Assembly (NCBI RefSeq): GCF_000247815.1
Contig: NC_021673.1
Coordinates: forward strand, 110,137,398 to 110,201,397
Length of the DNA stretch: 64,000 bases
Origin: Ficedula albicollis
Lineage: Eukaryota; Chordata; Aves; Passeriformes; Muscicapidae
Direction of reading: 5' to 3'
Shown here: positions 61,311 to 64,000 of the stretch, piece after piece
Layout of the letters: the number at the start of each line of letters is the position of its first letter
Numbering within the stretch: position 1 is the stretch's first letter
The notes under the pieces: model-generated
The model's database searches: none
Told to the model about the DNA's origin: nothing
The model's input: only the letters and a program-made list of their open reading frames with translations
Position numbers and translations under genes: made by a program

Positions 61311-63650
61311 TAAATGTAATAATAAAAATAGTTTTGACCATTCCTAGAACTACAGAACTTAGCATTTGAAACCTGCTTTAGCTATAGCATTTCCTTCTGG
61401 CCACTGAAAAGCTTAGAGATTTCCCACCCTCTGAAAATCTGGATATTACTGTCTAGGTTTTTACCTCATGTTGTTAGGATTATACATTGCCCAGTTTACC
61501 CTGAAACCTGAAATGTTTAATTATTGGCAAAAGTTTGTGTTTGCAAGGATATAACATGACAACTTTTCAGGCTCCTTCCATCACCCAAGACTCCAGCACT
61601 GCCATATATTACTGTCTAAATGTGAATTTTCTCCCTTTACACAATTTTTAGATGTTGTTGGCGGAAAAACTGCTGGCCCCTCAGACATTTAAAATGAGAA
61701 ACAAATGGAGAGGAATATAATATTTAGGCAATTGTCTCAAATATGTAAGTTTAGTGATAAATTCTAAATAATTAGCAAAATGTTGGGAAAATGGATTAAA
61801 GAGGGCTGGATTCTGAATAAAAATTTTGACACATCATGACAGAGAGCTCGCAGAAACTGTGTATTTTGTTAAGAAAAATGCAATTTGAAATGAAAATTAA
61901 AAATCTGAATCACAAATTCAGATGCTTGGAGCTCCATAGTGAAAACCTTTGCAGTTTCCATAGGGTCCCAAATCCATTGAAGGGACAGTTGTCAGTGCAG
62001 GAAATATAGAGAAAAGTAGACCATACAAGCAGACCATACAATGGAGTATGCCATCAGATTCTGCACAGCAAACCTGTCAAACAGCCAGAAAAGTTCATCT
62101 TCTTTGACAAAAAAAAAGGGAAAAAAAAAAGAAAATTATTGTTCTACTTAATTCCATACAATGTTTGAGGATGCAATCTGTAGAAAAAATAAAGCTAAAT
62201 GTGGACAACCTGCAAAAAACAGAACACTGTAAGAAGAAAAAAGACCAAACTGTCCCCTCCCCCTAAAGCCCCCCAAACACACAGAACAATTTTTCTTACT
62301 GGGGGGATAATAAAATCATTTTGCCTTGACCTTTTCCTCACCACTCAGACACTATAGCAATAGCTGCTATATATAAACCTTAGATGTTCTTCAGCTTTGC
62401 TCTACCGAAGAATATTTATTTTAACTCAGAAAGGCTAGTGGTAAAAGAAGTTGGGGGACATTTTATTTACACAATGATAAATTAACCTATGGATCATTTC
62501 TCTAAGGGTAGCTCTAGGAATGACTAGGATGCAGAGGAATCCAGATGGAGTTTTTGACCTCTTTTGTTAAAGCTCCCTTCATGGCATTTGTTGGGCTTTT
62601 TCAAAGCTAAAAGCTTGGAGGACACAAAGCTTGATTCTCACATTTAGTCTTGAGGCTAGAAAAGCTTCTGCATTCATGCCCTAGCAATGCTTGCCTCCAG
62701 TAAATTTGAAGTATGCTGGGCAGCTGTGGAAGGAGGGAGAAAAACAAAAAAGCCTTGTGTCTGAAACATTTGTGTTTGTGTGCATCCTACCCCGTACAGC
62801 TGGTCTGACTCAGCTCTGAGAAGACGCTGTGCAGCTGTTTCTCTGGAGCAATACCTGTGGGCAAACAACAGCAGAGTCCAACCTCTGTGTACATCTTCCT
62901 GATCTCCAGAGTTCATTTTGTCCCTGCTCTGTCATCTTTAATCATGGAGCATTAGGCTTCTTCTTACTGGATATTCATGCACATATGTTCAGAACTTACA
63001 GGGACAATCAGCCATTGTTCCAGCTTTCCTATTGATGTTTTTCTTGCAAATCAGAGCCCAGGGACTGGCCACAAGCCCAAATCCCATCTTTTCAAAACTG
63101 ATTACTTCTTTGCTGGGAAACTGTTTGCTCTACTGCAATTGTTTGGCTGGTGCAAACCTACTTCATCTCTTCTGGAAGCAAAGGCAGGATTTACCCTATG
63201 TGCTGTACAGCTCTGCAAGTCAAAGCAGATGAAATGCCCCCCAACCCAGGGTAACCATGCTGCGGGCTAGAAAAAGTGGCCCCAAGTCTGAAGTGGCAAT
63301 AGCAGCTTGAGGAAGCTCACAGAAGGGGGATCTAGAGACTAAATCATCTCATTCCAGCTCTGATGAGCTCATTCAGCTGGAAAAGCAAAACAAAACAAAA
63401 TATGCATGCGTTTCTGTCTGAATATGGGACCACAAGGCAGCTAGGCACTGAGATACCATGCAAATGGAAATAATTAAGTACTGGAACAGAATAGCAGAGA
63501 TATCACTAGGAACTATCAAAGGAAATTTTTGAGGAGAAATGGCTCCAAAACCCTGAGATTTGCTGTTCTAAAATAATGAAACAATTCCCACAGAATAAAT
63601 GGAACTAATGCTAAGATAGAGTGAAATAATGGTAAAATATTTTGCATGCT
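61311..63650. other. Single-copy stretch, no gene recognised
   Basis: A/T-rich, with A-rich runs at 62108-62140. Frames of up to 97 codons (62977-63270) show no domain. Confidence 0.45.
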
Positions 63651-63812
63651 AGAAAGTTACAAAATGTCTAAGGTAATGAAATTTTAAATGGTTGAAATGT
63701 GGGGAAAGAAAACCTTGTGGCAAATGAACTTAGAAAGTTACAAAATGTCTAAGGTAATCAAATTTTAAATGGTTGAAGTGTGGGGAAAGAAAACCTTGTG
63801 GCAAATGAACTT
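63651..63812. repeat. Tandem duplication, 81-bp unit
   Basis: Copy 1 is 63651-63731 and copy 2 is 63732-63812. Both start 'agaaagttacaaaatgtcta' and end 'ttgtggcaaatgaactt/a'. Two substitutions are seen (gtaatg/gtaatc, gaaatg/gaagtg). Confidence 0.93.
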
Positions 63813-64000
63813 TGGGAGGAAGAGCAGCAGAATCCAATTGGCTCCATGGAAGTAGGGGATGGCCGTGACCCCATTTCAAGCTGAAAGCCATTTGGCTCAG
63901 AAATAAGTGAAAATAAATGACCAAGTCATTAGGATCCCAGTGGGGCACGCAGCAATCTCAAAAGGCAGATGATCTCCCACATGATCTTGCCCACTGCTGG
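63813..64000. other. Window end, nothing recognised
   Basis: Short single-copy sequence. No feature can be supported. Confidence 0.4.

Overview
The window looks like vertebrate nuclear DNA, most likely avian. The strongest evidence is repeated CR1-type LINE 3' sequence on both strands. Two plus-strand copies end in the typical avian CR1 terminus ('ggtcccttcaaac' followed by an ATTCTATG-like tail). I also see three LTR-like blocks, long A/T-rich single-copy stretches with low CpG, and microsatellites. Some LTR-like blocks feel passerine-like, but that comes from recollection and not from a search. No prokaryotic organisation is visible: there are no operons, no ribosome binding sites and no dense ORFs.

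I recognise no intact protein-coding gene, rRNA, tRNA or CRISPR array. All longer open frames are explained by repeats: poly-G read as Gly/Pro, the ATTCT array read as a Tyr-Ser-Ile-Leu-Phe repeat, the CA repeat read as His/Thr, or tandem duplications. The rest are short frames without recognisable domains. The window is probably intergenic or lies in a large intron. Two CpG-enriched islets (about 7800-8110 and 16140-16400) are the best candidates for regulatory DNA or an unrecognised exon.

Layout. 1-7060: single-copy DNA broken by three local tandem duplications or triplications. 7064-8110: A-rich tract, then CpG islet. 8111-22460: mostly single-copy, with a CR1 scrap, a triplication, a 270-bp TG...CA LTR-like element, a CpG islet and a 290-bp tandem duplication. 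22470-23500: old minus-strand CR1 ORF2-derived fragment with its own internal duplication. 25112-28390: tandem duplications and a 270-bp pure G tract. 31838-34070: two plus-strand CR1 3' ends, the second running into a perfect 1205-bp (ATTCT)241 array. 35628-35679: near-perfect hairpin. 37870-41755: LTR-like block and a pair of inverted, diverged interspersed repeats. 42258-47185: AT microsatellite plus 66-bp and 545-bp pure G tracts, each preceded by a T run. 47270-47725: minus-strand CR1. 49145-52507: three tandem duplications, one a 350-bp pair that is almost identical. 53850-54215: old plus-strand CR1. 55800-56550: minus-strand LTR with TATA box, polyadenylation signal and a duplicated segment next to the TATA box. 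60512-61310: CA and TA microsatellites. 63651-63812: a last tandem duplication.

Two features stand out. First, there are about 15 local tandem duplications or triplications of roughly 30-350 bp, several with junctions at T runs. Second, there are three pure G tracts in one orientation, each preceded by a T run. Both could be biology or assembly/sequencing artefact, and raw reads would decide.
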